From NCBI GenBank assembly GCA_019246385.1, contig JAFAQP010000031.1:1-14111 (forward strand): a DNA stretch of 14,111 nucleotides, given 5' to 3'. The notes beneath the pieces are model-generated. The model was not told the DNA's origin. It saw only the letters and a program-made list of their open reading frames with translations, and searched no databases. Made by a program: the position numbers and the translations under genes. Origin of the DNA: Patescibacteria group bacterium (GTDB lineage: Bacteria > Patescibacteriota > Minisyncoccia > Phycocordibacterales > Phycocordibacteraceae). Position 1 is the stretch's first letter, and every line of letters starts with the position of its first letter. Shown piece by piece: positions 6,189-12,092 of the stretch.

Positions 6189-6887
6189 ATGCCAGAAAAA
6201 TCGTTACAGAAGCCGGAATCGCACAAAACTGATTGGTTTGCTCTTTTTAAATACAGCTATTTATTTTCCCAGGGCTCGTCAACAACCCAAAAAAAAATAT
6301 TCGACTGGCTCGCCAACGGACCTTTGAACGGAATGACGCTGCCGCCTACTGTCGCAACAACATTGAAGAGAAAGCTACTAAAGCATGTCCACGCCTTGAT
6401 CGCTCATGGTGAACACGCGCGAGAAGTCGGAGGAGCGGCTCTTTCGGCGCAAGACTTCGAGACAATTGACAGAGAGGTTGAATATTTCCAATCTTCGCTT
6501 GAAGACGCTCCGAAAAAAAATCCGACTGAGTTTCAAAAAGCAACAGAGCAGCTGACTAGCGCATTACTGGAACAAGACTTGCATTGGCGGACAGGCCGGC
6601 CAGTAAACTCTGCCCGACGCGGCAAATACAGTTCGTATGTAATCGATTTCGGAATACTTAAAAAGGGAGATGGTCTATACAAGTATAAGGACCTGCCTCC
6701 GGAATTGCAGGCAATGTGGGACGCAGTTATTGCCGATATACAACGAGCAGGCAACGCAGATAAGCGATATGAAGAAGTAGCGGAAGAATACCTCGCTCGT
6801 CACCCTGATTTGCGTCCCAAGGACGCGCTACAAATCAAAGAATTTCTAGATAAGGTGAAAAGAGCGGACGAAGAAATAGCAGCTTAA
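6189..6887 (+). CDS. Unknown 232-residue protein, antisense cassette between rplE and rpsN
   Basis: I do not recognise the family. The reading frame is open further upstream, but that part is antisense to rpsN; the first methionine after the promoter-like region is at 6189 (MPEKSLQKPE). The protein is soluble-looking: no signal peptide or membrane segment, mostly charged helices rich in Lys, Glu, Asp and Ala, an aromatic N-terminal stretch TDWFALFKYSYLFSQG (15-30), a basic patch WRTGRPVNSARRGKYSSYV (133-151) and a helical C-terminus DALQIKEFLDKVKRADEEIA. The DNA is poorer in G+C than the flanking ribosomal genes (25 of 60 bases at 6181-6240), hinting at a separate origin. It faces against the operon, and its TAA shares TTAA with the rplE stop. 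A real gene is likely from its length, codon pattern and neat boundaries; function unknown. Confidence 0.72.
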   Translation: MPEKSLQKPESHKTDWFALFKYSYLFSQGSSTTQKKIFDWLANGPLNGMTLPPTVATTLKRKLLKHVHALIAHGEHAREVGGAALSAQDFETIDREVEYFQSSLEDAPKKNPTEFQKATEQLTSALLEQDLHWRTGRPVNSARRGKYSSYVIDFGILKKGDGLYKYKDLPPELQAMWDAVIADIQRAGNADKRYEEVAEEYLARHPDLRPKDALQIKEFLDKVKRADEEIAA

Positions 6888-7432
6888 GTTACTTGAAGGG
6901 GGACACCGATATGCCGGAGGAACGCTTCGGCTTCCTTTTTGCTTTTCGCTGTCGTGACAAGGGTGACAGCAAAGCCGAACACGTCTTTCAGGTCTTCGTC
7001 CGAGGTTTCGGGAAAAATGGTGTTCTCGCGGATTCCGATCGTAATATTTCCCAAAGAATCTATGGCCTTTGCCGAGAGACCGCGAAAGTCACGGGTCCGT
7101 GGAAGAGCGATGTGGACGAGCTTGTCGAGGAAATCATACATGCGCGCGCCGCGAAGAGTCACCTGGTATCCGACCGCATCGCCCTGGCGCACCTTGAACG
7201 AGGCTATGGATTTTTTCGCTCCGCGGACGGCCGCCTTCTGGCCGGTTATCCGCGCAAGGCGGTCTTCTATAATTTCGATCTTTTTTTTATCTTTTATCTT
7301 TCCGGTGCCCGTCGAAATAACTGCCTTAATGAGGCGAGGCGATTGGAGCGCATTTGTATAGTTAAATTCTCCTTTCATCGCATCGAAGGCATTTTTTTCT
7401 TGTGTTCGTACCGATGGTTGGGTAGTTGCCAT
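6884..7432 (-). CDS. rplE: 50S ribosomal protein L5 (uL5)
   Basis: 182 residues, the usual size. L5 binds 5S rRNA and contacts the P-site tRNA elbow from the central protuberance. Seen: FNYTNALQSPRLIKAVISTG (residues 23-42), ITGQKAAVRGAKKSIASFKV (62-81, the family TGQKPvvtkAKKSIAxFKlR), GYQVTLRGARMYDFLDKLV (88-106), ALPRTRDFRGLS (109-120) and IGIRENTIFPE (132-142). The N-terminal MATTQPSVRTQEKNAF is a short variable tail. Lies 5 nt downstream of rplX. Its TAA is on the shared TTAA with the unknown antisense gene, so normal continuation into rpsN is interrupted here. Confidence 0.98.
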   Translation of the reverse strand: MATTQPSVRTQEKNAFDAMKGEFNYTNALQSPRLIKAVISTGTGKIKDKKKIEIIEDRLARITGQKAAVRGAKKSIASFKVRQGDAVGYQVTLRGARMYDFLDKLVHIALPRTRDFRGLSAKAIDSLGNITIGIRENTIFPETSDEDLKDVFGFAVTLVTTAKSKKEAEAFLRHIGVPLQVT

Positions 7433-7437
7433 ATGTT

Positions 7438-7740
7438 TTAAAATTCAGCGCCACTTTTAGCTATGCGGGTCCGTGTGCCATTCTCACGTTTTATCCGTAT
7501 GCGCGTTCCTTTATTTGTTTTCGGATCAAGGATCATGACGTTTGAAACGTGCACGGTGGCTCCGCGTTCAACTATCTGGCCTTTCCGAGCATTTCCCCGA
7601 GGCTTTTCGTGCTTCTTTCTCATATTGACACCGTCAACAAGCACCCGGTTTTCTTTAGGAAAGGCGCGCGACACGGTTCCCGTCTTACCGGCATCCTTTC
7701 CTGCGATAACTATGACTTTGTCTCCTTTTTTTATTTTCAT
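7438..7740 (-). CDS. rplX: 50S ribosomal protein L24 (uL24)
   Basis: 100 residues, normal for bacteria. L24 starts 50S assembly and lies near the exit tunnel. The KOW motif is at the N-terminus, KKGDKVIVIAGKDAGKTGTV (residues 4-23); VLVDGVNMRKKHEKPR (34-49) and GATVHVSNVMILDP (60-73) are the standard downstream blocks. The 31-nt gap to rplN is the largest inside this block; I saw no structure in it. Leader AACTAAT before the ATG, no Shine-Dalgarno. Confidence 0.97.
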   Translation of the reverse strand: MKIKKGDKVIVIAGKDAGKTGTVSRAFPKENRVLVDGVNMRKKHEKPRGNARKGQIVERGATVHVSNVMILDPKTNKGTRIRIKRENGTRTRIAKSGAEF

Positions 7741-7771
7741 ATTAGTTTTGCGAATGCAACCGAAAAGTTTT

Positions 7772-8152
7772 TTACACCACCTCGGGCGCCATAGAGCCTA
7801 TCTTTTGGTATCCGAGCTCTACTATTTCCCGCGGAATAGGACCGAAGATGCGATTTGCCTTAGGTTCGAAAGGATCTTTGGCATTCTTTGAGAGAATGAC
7901 TACCGCATTGTCATCGAAACGAATATACGAGCCGTCCGCGCGACGGTATGCTTTTTTCTGACGCACGACAACCGCCGTTAAAACCTCTTTTTTCTTCACC
8001 ATCTTCCGGGGTTCAGCCGACTGGACAGAAAGTATTACTACGTCGCCTATGGAGGCGTTGCGCTTTTTGGATCCGCCGAGCACTTTGAAGATGCGTCCGA
8101 CTTTGGCGCCAGTATTGTCCGCGATAACAACGAGTGAGCGATCCTGGATCAT
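7772..8152 (-). CDS. rplN: 50S ribosomal protein L14 (uL14)
   Basis: 126 residues. L14 forms part of an intersubunit bridge and the RsfS binding site. Begins MIQDRSLVVIADNTGAKVGR (family MIQxxTxLxVADNSGA), has KKKEVLTAVVVRQKKAYRR (53-71), GSYIRFDDNAVVILSK (74-89) and ends in IFGPIPREIV then KIGSMAPEVV, the typical terminus IxSLAPEVL. It overlaps the rpsQ stop by ATGA (8149-8152). This joins the S10-type and spc-type gene sets with no operon boundary. Confidence 0.98.
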   Translation of the reverse strand: MIQDRSLVVIADNTGAKVGRIFKVLGGSKKRNASIGDVVILSVQSAEPRKMVKKKEVLTAVVVRQKKAYRRADGSYIRFDDNAVVILSKNAKDPFEPKANRIFGPIPREIVELGYQKIGSMAPEVV

Positions 8153-8388
8153 ACGACAATGAAATGCTTACGCTTGGATATGGGGCGACACGAACGGATG
8201 GTGACTCTCTCGCCTACCGTTTTTTTGTTTCCGGCGTCATGTGCGAGATATTTTTTCGTCTTCACGATGTATTTCTTGTATTTTGGATGCTTTACGTATC
8301 GGTTTACAGCAACCGTGATGGTATCTTTCGCTTTCGCGGAAATTACGGTCCCCATGAGCGTCTTCGGATTTTTTATTTCTTGTTCCAT
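8149..8388 (-). CDS. rpsQ: 30S ribosomal protein S17 (uS17)
   Basis: 79 residues, typical (80-88). S17 is a primary 16S rRNA binder in the 30S body. Motifs: LMGTVISAKAKDTITVAVNR (residues 11-30; family LxGxVvSdKMdKTvvVxVer), HPKYKKYIVKTKKYLAHD (34-51) and VTIRSCRPISKRKHFIVV at the end (family EtRPLSKtKxw). It overlaps rplN by ATGA and starts 4 nt after rpmC. No Shine-Dalgarno. Confidence 0.97.
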   Translation of the reverse strand: MEQEIKNPKTLMGTVISAKAKDTITVAVNRYVKHPKYKKYIVKTKKYLAHDAGNKKTVGERVTIRSCRPISKRKHFIVV

Positions 8389-8392
8389 ACAG

Positions 8393-8587
8393 TTATGCGC
8401 TTCGAGCGCGCTCGCCTAATATCGTCTTTATGCGGGCAATATCGTGCCGCAGAACCCGCGCCCGGCGGACGTTCTTTACGCGTCCTCCTGACATGCCGAA
8501 GCGGAATTCGTGCAGCTCTTCCTCCATTTCTTTCAGAAGCTTGTGCATGTCGTCCGTCGTCTTTTTGCGTATGTCTGCGAGTTTCAT
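8393..8587 (-). CDS. rpmC: 50S ribosomal protein L29 (uL29)
   Basis: 64 residues, the family size. L29 sits at the tunnel exit and, with L23, docks signal recognition particle and trigger factor. Two long helices are readable: MKLADIRKKTTDDMHKLLKE then ELHEFRFGMSGGRVKNVRRA (residues 24-43; family LRFQxAtGqLeNtxri), and VLRHDIARIKTILGER. Position between rplP (2 nt) and rpsQ (4 nt) agrees. Confidence 0.96.
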   Translation of the reverse strand: MKLADIRKKTTDDMHKLLKEMEEELHEFRFGMSGGRVKNVRRARVLRHDIARIKTILGERARSA

Positions 8588-8589
8588 AT

Positions 8590-9009
8590 TTAATGGCGGG
8601 CGACAACAAGGGTCTTTACCGGAAGCTTGGTGCCAGCCTTACGCAAGGCTTCGCGTGCGACCGCGTCATCAACCCCGTCTATTTCAAAAAGCACTCTGCC
8701 GGGCTTCACTTCCGCAACGAACCGAAATGGATCGCCTTTCCCCTTTCCCATGGGCAATTCCGCGCCTTTCTGTGTTTGCGGCCGATCAGGAAATATTCGT
8801 ACCCATACGCGGCCGGTTTTGCCAAGGAGGCGGGATGCCGCGCGGCGCGATGCCTCTATTTGGTTCGACGAAATGCGGCCGGCCGTCGTCGCCTTGAGGC
8901 CATGCGAGCCGAAGGCAAGCGTAATGCCCCGGGTTGCGACCTGCTTTTTCTTCGGGTTTACCCGACCCGTTTGCCACTTTCTATATTTAACTTTTTTAGG
9001 GAATAACAT
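8590..9009 (-). CDS. rplP: 50S ribosomal protein L16 (uL16)
   Basis: 139 residues, as expected (136-144). L16 lies near the A-site tRNA elbow and is a late assembly protein. The start is set at 9009 (MLFPKKVKYRKWQTGR), matching the family MLxPKRxKyRK; the frame is open 17 codons further, but that would run into rpsC and is not conserved. Blocks: FGSHGLKATTAGRISSNQIE (33-52), RIFPDRPQTQKGAELPMGKG (71-90, the RxFPxxPxTxKPxexRMGKGKG signature) and VKPGRVLFEIDG. An 8-nt gap follows rpsC. Confidence 0.97.
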   Translation of the reverse strand: MLFPKKVKYRKWQTGRVNPKKKQVATRGITLAFGSHGLKATTAGRISSNQIEASRRAASRLLGKTGRVWVRIFPDRPQTQKGAELPMGKGKGDPFRFVAEVKPGRVLFEIDGVDDAVAREALRKAGTKLPVKTLVVARH

Positions 9010-9017
9010 ACCGTTGT

Positions 9018-9686
9018 TTATGACGCGCGCTCTTCGAAAATATCGCCGCGGTATATCCAAACTTTGACCCCGATCTTTCCTAAAGGAAGATTCGCTTCTT
9101 CCTGAGCGTAATCGATGTCGGAACGGAAGGTCTGAAGAGGAATGCGGCCTTTCTTCAATTCTTCTCTCCGGCTCATCGACGCGGCCCCGAGCATCCCCGA
9201 AAGGGCGATGCGAACGCCTTTGACGTCACGGTTCGCTATTACCTTATCTATCGTCTGCTTCAGCACACGCCGGAATGGAAGGCGTTTTTCCAGACTCTCG
9301 ACCACCTGAGCGGCGACAATGGCGGCATTTGATTCCGGCGACCGTACCTCTATGATGTCGAGCCGCAATTCCGGCACTTCAGACAGCTGCATGCTCTTCA
9401 AAAATTGCGAAAGGTCTTTCTTGAGCTTTGTTGCGCTCTCGCCCGAGCGGCCGATGACCATGCCGGGACGCGCCGTGTGTATTTGCACGCGAAGATCTTT
9501 TTGCGAACGCTCTATCTCGATATGCGATACGTACGAGCCGCGCAGGCGCTTTGCAAGAAAGCGGCGGATGAAGGCATCGGTCCGGATGAACTCGCGGTTC
9601 TTTTTCGCATTGCCCGCGAACCAGCGGCTTCTCCAATCGCGAAGGATGCCGAGACGGTGAGCGTACGGGTGGATTATTTTTGTCAT
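9018..9686 (-). CDS. rpsC: 30S ribosomal protein S3 (uS3)
   Basis: 222 residues, normal. S3 lines the mRNA entry channel with helicase activity. The N-terminal domain (IHPYAHRLGILRDWRSRWFA, residues 5-24; family NPxgxRLGixrxWxSrWya) is followed by the type II KH domain with HTARPGMVIGRSGE (70-83, the GxxG loop) and the C-terminal domain with SGMLGAASMSRREELKKGRI (163-182), PLQTFRSDIDYA and GVKVWIYRGDIF (206-217). The usual GRLGGAEIAR is altered to GMLGAASMSR. Overlaps the rplV stop by ATGA (9683-9686). Confidence 0.98.
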   Translation of the reverse strand: MTKIIHPYAHRLGILRDWRSRWFAGNAKKNREFIRTDAFIRRFLAKRLRGSYVSHIEIERSQKDLRVQIHTARPGMVIGRSGESATKLKKDLSQFLKSMQLSEVPELRLDIIEVRSPESNAAIVAAQVVESLEKRLPFRRVLKQTIDKVIANRDVKGVRIALSGMLGAASMSRREELKKGRIPLQTFRSDIDYAQEEANLPLGKIGVKVWIYRGDIFEERAS

Positions 9687-10054
9687 ACGTTTTTCTTTTT
9701 CGGAGATCTCTTTTGGCTCTTCGTTTTCTTTCCTTCCTTCCCTAACGTCACGCTGATATGACTCATCCGGTGACGGATAGGAGCCGAACGGCCGAAGGCA
9801 CGCGGCATGGAACGCATAAGGACAACCCCTTTGTCGACCGTGATGCCCGTAACATAGAGCGTCCGCACATCCTCCCCCTGTTTTTCGGCGTTCGCAGCCG
9901 CAGAAGCGATGAGCTTCATGACCGGCCTGGCCGCGCGTTTATCCAAAAAGCGGAGCGCCGTTATCGCGTCAGCGACGCTTTTACCCTTGACCGCTTCGGT
10001 GACAAGACGGGTCTTGCGCGGAGTTTGGCGATAGTTATGCAGGTAGGCTTTCAT
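9683..10054 (-). CDS. rplV: 50S ribosomal protein L22 (uL22)
   Basis: 123 residues. L22 reaches from the surface into the exit tunnel, where its loop forms the constriction with L4 and contributes to macrolide action. Seen: YRQTPRKTRLVTEAVKGKSV (residues 8-27), DKRAARPVMKLIASAAANAE (38-57), the beta-hairpin tip RSMPRAFGRSAPIRHRMSHI (81-100), and a Lys-rich tail GKEGKKTKSQKRSPKKKNV. AGAGG stands 3 nt before the ATG (complement of 10058-10062), a close but possible Shine-Dalgarno. It follows rpsS after 8 nt and overlaps rpsC. Confidence 0.96.
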   Translation of the reverse strand: MKAYLHNYRQTPRKTRLVTEAVKGKSVADAITALRFLDKRAARPVMKLIASAAANAEKQGEDVRTLYVTGITVDKGVVLMRSMPRAFGRSAPIRHRMSHISVTLGKEGKKTKSQKRSPKKKNV

Positions 10055-10062
10055 GTTCCTCT

Positions 10063-10410
10063 TTATTTTTTGGCTTTATCGTCAGCCGGAGCTTTTGCCG
10101 CCTGCGCTGCAGCTATCTCGGCTTCTTTACGCTTCTGCTCAAGTTCTTTCTGCATCTTTCCGCCGTGGCGAGTGAACTTGGTGGTCAGTGAAAATTCGCC
10201 TAATCGGTGACCTACCATCTCTTCCGTCACGAACACGTCGATGAAGTCTCTGCCGTTATGCACGGCAAAGGTAAAGCCGACCATTTCCGGGCTTATCTCT
10301 GACGAACGAGCCCACGTCTTGATGGGAGGCGTAGTCGATGCTTTCTTGCCGTCAATCTTCTTCAAAAGCTTATAGAAGACGTACGGGCCTTTTTTGAGCG
10401 AACGTGCCAT
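10063..10410 (-). CDS. rpsS: 30S ribosomal protein S19 (uS19) with Ala/Lys-rich C-terminal tail
   Basis: 115 residues against about 92 in E. coli. S19 is in the 30S head and forms intersubunit bridge B1a. The core is clear: [20 protein letters not shown] (residues 1-20), [20 protein letters not shown] (30-49), [20 protein letters not shown] (50-69), [15 protein letters not shown]. From about residue 85 there is an added [20 protein letters not shown] tail, helical and charged. It is the first gene of the second operon block; a promoter-like element lies 35 nt upstream. No Shine-Dalgarno: the ATG follows CTCTACAAA. Confidence 0.97.
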   Translation of the reverse strand: MARSLKKGPYVFYKLLKKIDGKKASTTPPIKTWARSSEISPEMVGFTFAVHNGRDFIDVFVTEEMVGHRLGEFSLTTKFTRHGGKMQKELEQKRKEAEIAAAQAAKAPADDKAKK

Positions 10411-10424
10411 TTTGTAGAGAAAAT

Positions 10425-10437
10425 GCGCCTGTGGCGC
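10425..10437 (-). promoter_or_regulatory. GCGCC/GGCGC hairpin and T-tract in rpsS leader
   Basis: Minus strand GCGCC-ACA-GGCGC followed by ATTTTCTCTAC and 4 nt later the rpsS ATG. It starts 7 nt after the candidate -10, so would be at the extreme 5' end of the mRNA. A 5-bp GC stem and U-rich run recall a small terminator/attenuator, but the U run is short and broken. Confidence 0.45.
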
Positions 10438-10443
10438 TTGGCG

Positions 10444-10449
10444 TATAGT
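10444..10449 (+). promoter_or_regulatory. Plus-strand TATAGT -10 for the transposase-like gene
   Basis: TATAGT overlaps the minus-strand -10 TACTAT with a one-base offset, the same geometry as at 6138-6144. A start near 10456 would put the 12-bp palindrome (10488-10517) in the 5' leader of the transposase-like mRNA. No convincing -35. Confidence 0.35.
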
Positions 10450-10473
10450 AACCGCTCCTTTTCAGGGAGTCAA
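10445..10473 (-). promoter_or_regulatory. Candidate promoter for rpsS-onward block
   Basis: Minus strand TTGACT (-35, five of six consensus bases), 17 nt spacer, TACTAT (-10). The predicted start is about 10438, 28 nt before rpsS. The -35 lies in the centre of an imperfect inverted repeat (plus strand TTCAGGG-AGTCAA-CCCGAA, 10461-10479), which could be an operator. It sits exactly where the transposase cassette cuts the operon. Confidence 0.6.
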
Positions 10474-10487
10474 CCCGAACACTCTCT

Positions 10488-10517
10488 ATTTGTGCAAAGC
10501 CCGGTCTTTGCACAAAT
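10488..10517. repeat. 12-bp perfect palindrome (hairpin) before the transposase-like gene
   Basis: ATTTGTGCAAAG and CTTTGCACAAAT flank a 6-nt loop CCCGGT. It ends 14 nt before the ATG at 10532. Y1/HUH transposases of the IS200/IS605 and RAYT groups act on hairpins, so this is a candidate recognition hairpin or autoregulatory site. No T-run follows on either strand, so it does not look like an intrinsic terminator. I saw no second copy in this window and no partner near 11224. Confidence 0.75.
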
Positions 10518-10531
10518 GTGCTATCATTAGG

Positions 10532-11224
10532 ATGATGCCGGTTAAACGAGAGGTAGCTCCGGGCGAATATTATTATCTTTCTGCACGCGGAACTGCGCAT
10601 CTGAATATATTCCGCGAAAAAACCGATTACGCGCGCCTGCTCTTCAGTCTCTTGTATTTCCAGTCTCCTCTCGTATTCAAGAACATCGGCCGGATCTGCG
10701 GCGGCTTTTCGGAAGAGGGATTCCCGATGGACAACGATCTTGTCGAAATAGTGCTCGCCGAGCGACTTATAGAACTTCTTGCTTTCTCCATCCGGCCGAA
10801 CGGTTTTCACCTTCTTCTAAAAGAAGGAGAGAAAGGCGGTATAGCGTTTTACATGCACCGTATTCTTACGGGATATACAAAATTTTTTCAAAATAAATAC
10901 CGCGTCTCGGGACATATATTCGAAGGGCGGTACCGGGCAGTTCATCTTAAAAGCGATGCGGAGATCCTGCGCTTATCTGCGTACATTCATAAAGGCCCGA
11001 GCGATATACCGCTTTCCAAAAGCAGCGACGCGGATTACCCGTGGTCTTCCTTTCAGGATTTCGTCAAAGGAAACCGTTGGGGCGGCCTTATCGCGCCGGA
11101 ATTGATCGCCAGCAAGTTTGCGGGCACTTTTGCAAGCAATTACAACGACTACGTAAAGAGCCTGTCGTACAAAGAATTAAAAAACGAATTCGGCGCCCTC
11201 CAAGTCAGGAGAAAAATTCCTTAA
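10532..11224 (+). CDS. REP-associated tyrosine transposase-like protein (Y1_Tnp, HUH motif altered)
   Basis: 230 residues. The Y1 transposase family cuts single-stranded DNA at hairpins with one tyrosine and an HUH metal site. Family marks: PGEYYYLSARGTAHLNIF (10-27), DYARLLFSLL (32-41), PNGFHLLL (89-96), GGIAFYMHRILTGYTKFFQN (102-121), GHIFEGRYRAVHL (127-139), YIHKGP and DYPWSSFQDF near the C-terminus. The usual PNHxHLL has become PNGFHLL, so the first histidine of HUH is Gly91; His93 and the likely catalytic Tyr115 remain. YIHLNP is YIHKGP. Start at ATG 10532 or the next ATG 10535 (AGG just before); an upstream TTG at 10490 lies in the palindrome and is not used. Antisense to the operon between rplB and rpsS; its TAA shares TTAA with the rplB stop. 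The frame is intact, so it may be domesticated rather than decaying. Confidence 0.88.
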   Translation: MMPVKREVAPGEYYYLSARGTAHLNIFREKTDYARLLFSLLYFQSPLVFKNIGRICGGFSEEGFPMDNDLVEIVLAERLIELLAFSIRPNGFHLLLKEGEKGGIAFYMHRILTGYTKFFQNKYRVSGHIFEGRYRAVHLKSDAEILRLSAYIHKGPSDIPLSKSSDADYPWSSFQDFVKGNRWGGLIAPELIASKFAGTFASNYNDYVKSLSYKELKNEFGALQVRRKIP

Positions 11225-12081
11225 GCACCGCTTTTTCGCTTCTTGCCAACGCGGCGGCGAGAAACGATAAAAGAATTGGAGTACTTTTTCGGCGTACGGC
11301 TCTTTTGACCTTTGCCGGTGGGCTTTCCCCACGCGGAGCGCGCGCGGCGGTGTCCGCGGCCTTGTCTTCCTTCGCCGCCGCCATGCGGATGATCAACCGG
11401 ATTCATAGCCGTACCGCGAACTGTCGGGCGAATGCCCATATGTCGGGAACGGCCCGCTTTGCCCACTATCACCAGATGATGCGCGTCGTTCGACACTTCC
11501 CCCACGGATGCCCATGCTTCACTGACTACTTTTCTCACTTCTGTAGAAGGAAGCTTCAGCTGCGCATAACCGCCATCGTGCGCGATTACTTCGGCATAAT
11601 TTCCGGCAGAGCGGCCCATTTTCGCGCCTCCGTCCCGGTGTATCTCAATGTTGTACACGAATGTGCCGACGGGAATATTCTTGAGCGGCAGCCGGTTGCC
11701 CGGCGCAAGTGGCGCGGTCTCGCTCGTAAGTACTTCCGCTCCGACTTGAAGCGATTTCGGCGCGAGGATATAGCGGCGTTCGCCATCCTTATAGACCACG
11801 CGGGCGATGAAGCCCGAGCGCATCGGGTCATATTCGATATGCTCAACGCGCGCAGGAATGTTTTTCTTATCGAAAAGAAAATCAATGATGCGGTTCTTCT
11901 GCTTATGGCCGCCACCCTGGTGCCTGGTCGTGATGCGGCCATAGGAATTCCTTCCCGCGTATCTCTTCTTGCCTTTCGTCAGCGACTTCAGGGGCTTTCC
12001 TGTCGTCAAGTAATCGCGGTAGCGGATGACGCTCATGTGGCGGGTCGAAGCGGAACGCGGCTTGTAGTTTCTGGTTGCCAT
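11221..12081 (-). CDS. rplB: 50S ribosomal protein L2 (uL2)
   Basis: 286 residues, close to the standard 273-280. L2 is essential for peptidyl transferase and subunit joining. Seen: MATRNYKPRSASTRHMSV (usual KxYxPxTPgxR start), GRNSYGRITTRHQGGGHKQK (residues 43-62), IEYDPMRSGFIARVVYKDG, IPVGTFVYNIEIHRDGGAKM (136-155), RSAGNYAEVIAHDG, and the active-region RGTAMNPVDHPHGGGEGRQG (222-241) with His231 and His233 (the first corresponds to the functional His229 of E. coli). Basic tail SRRRVGKKRKSGA. It closes the first operon block; its TAA is shared with the antisense transposase-like gene. No Shine-Dalgarno before the ATG. Confidence 0.98.
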   Translation of the reverse strand: MATRNYKPRSASTRHMSVIRYRDYLTTGKPLKSLTKGKKRYAGRNSYGRITTRHQGGGHKQKNRIIDFLFDKKNIPARVEHIEYDPMRSGFIARVVYKDGERRYILAPKSLQVGAEVLTSETAPLAPGNRLPLKNIPVGTFVYNIEIHRDGGAKMGRSAGNYAEVIAHDGGYAQLKLPSTEVRKVVSEAWASVGEVSNDAHHLVIVGKAGRSRHMGIRPTVRGTAMNPVDHPHGGGEGRQGRGHRRARSAWGKPTGKGQKSRTPKKYSNSFIVSRRRVGKKRKSGA

Positions 12082-12092
12082 ATGATTGTTGT

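Noticed and set aside
8134..9006. 290-codon plus-strand open frame
   Set aside because: Entirely opposite to rpsQ, rpmC and rplP, with cysteine/arginine-rich shadow composition and no family motif.
9010..9060. 17-codon N-terminal extension of rplP
   Set aside because: It would overlap rpsC and does not resemble L16; MLFPKKVKYRK at 9009 is the family start.
10488..10517. Intrinsic terminator
   Set aside because: The stem is strong, but no T-run follows on either strand.
10490..10531. TTG start for the transposase-like gene
   Set aside because: It lies inside the palindrome, and the extra 14 residues have no similarity to the family; ATG 10532/10535 is more likely.
10370..10810. 146-codon minus-strand open frame across the rpsS 5' end and the transposase-like gene
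   Set aside because: Overlaps the rpsS start and the promoter region; no recognisable protein, and the transposase-like family match is on the other strand.
10444..11224. Complete IS200/IS605-type insertion sequence
   Set aside because: Only a left-side hairpin is present, no right-end structure or target repeat is seen, and the HUH motif is altered; described as a RAYT-like gene instead.
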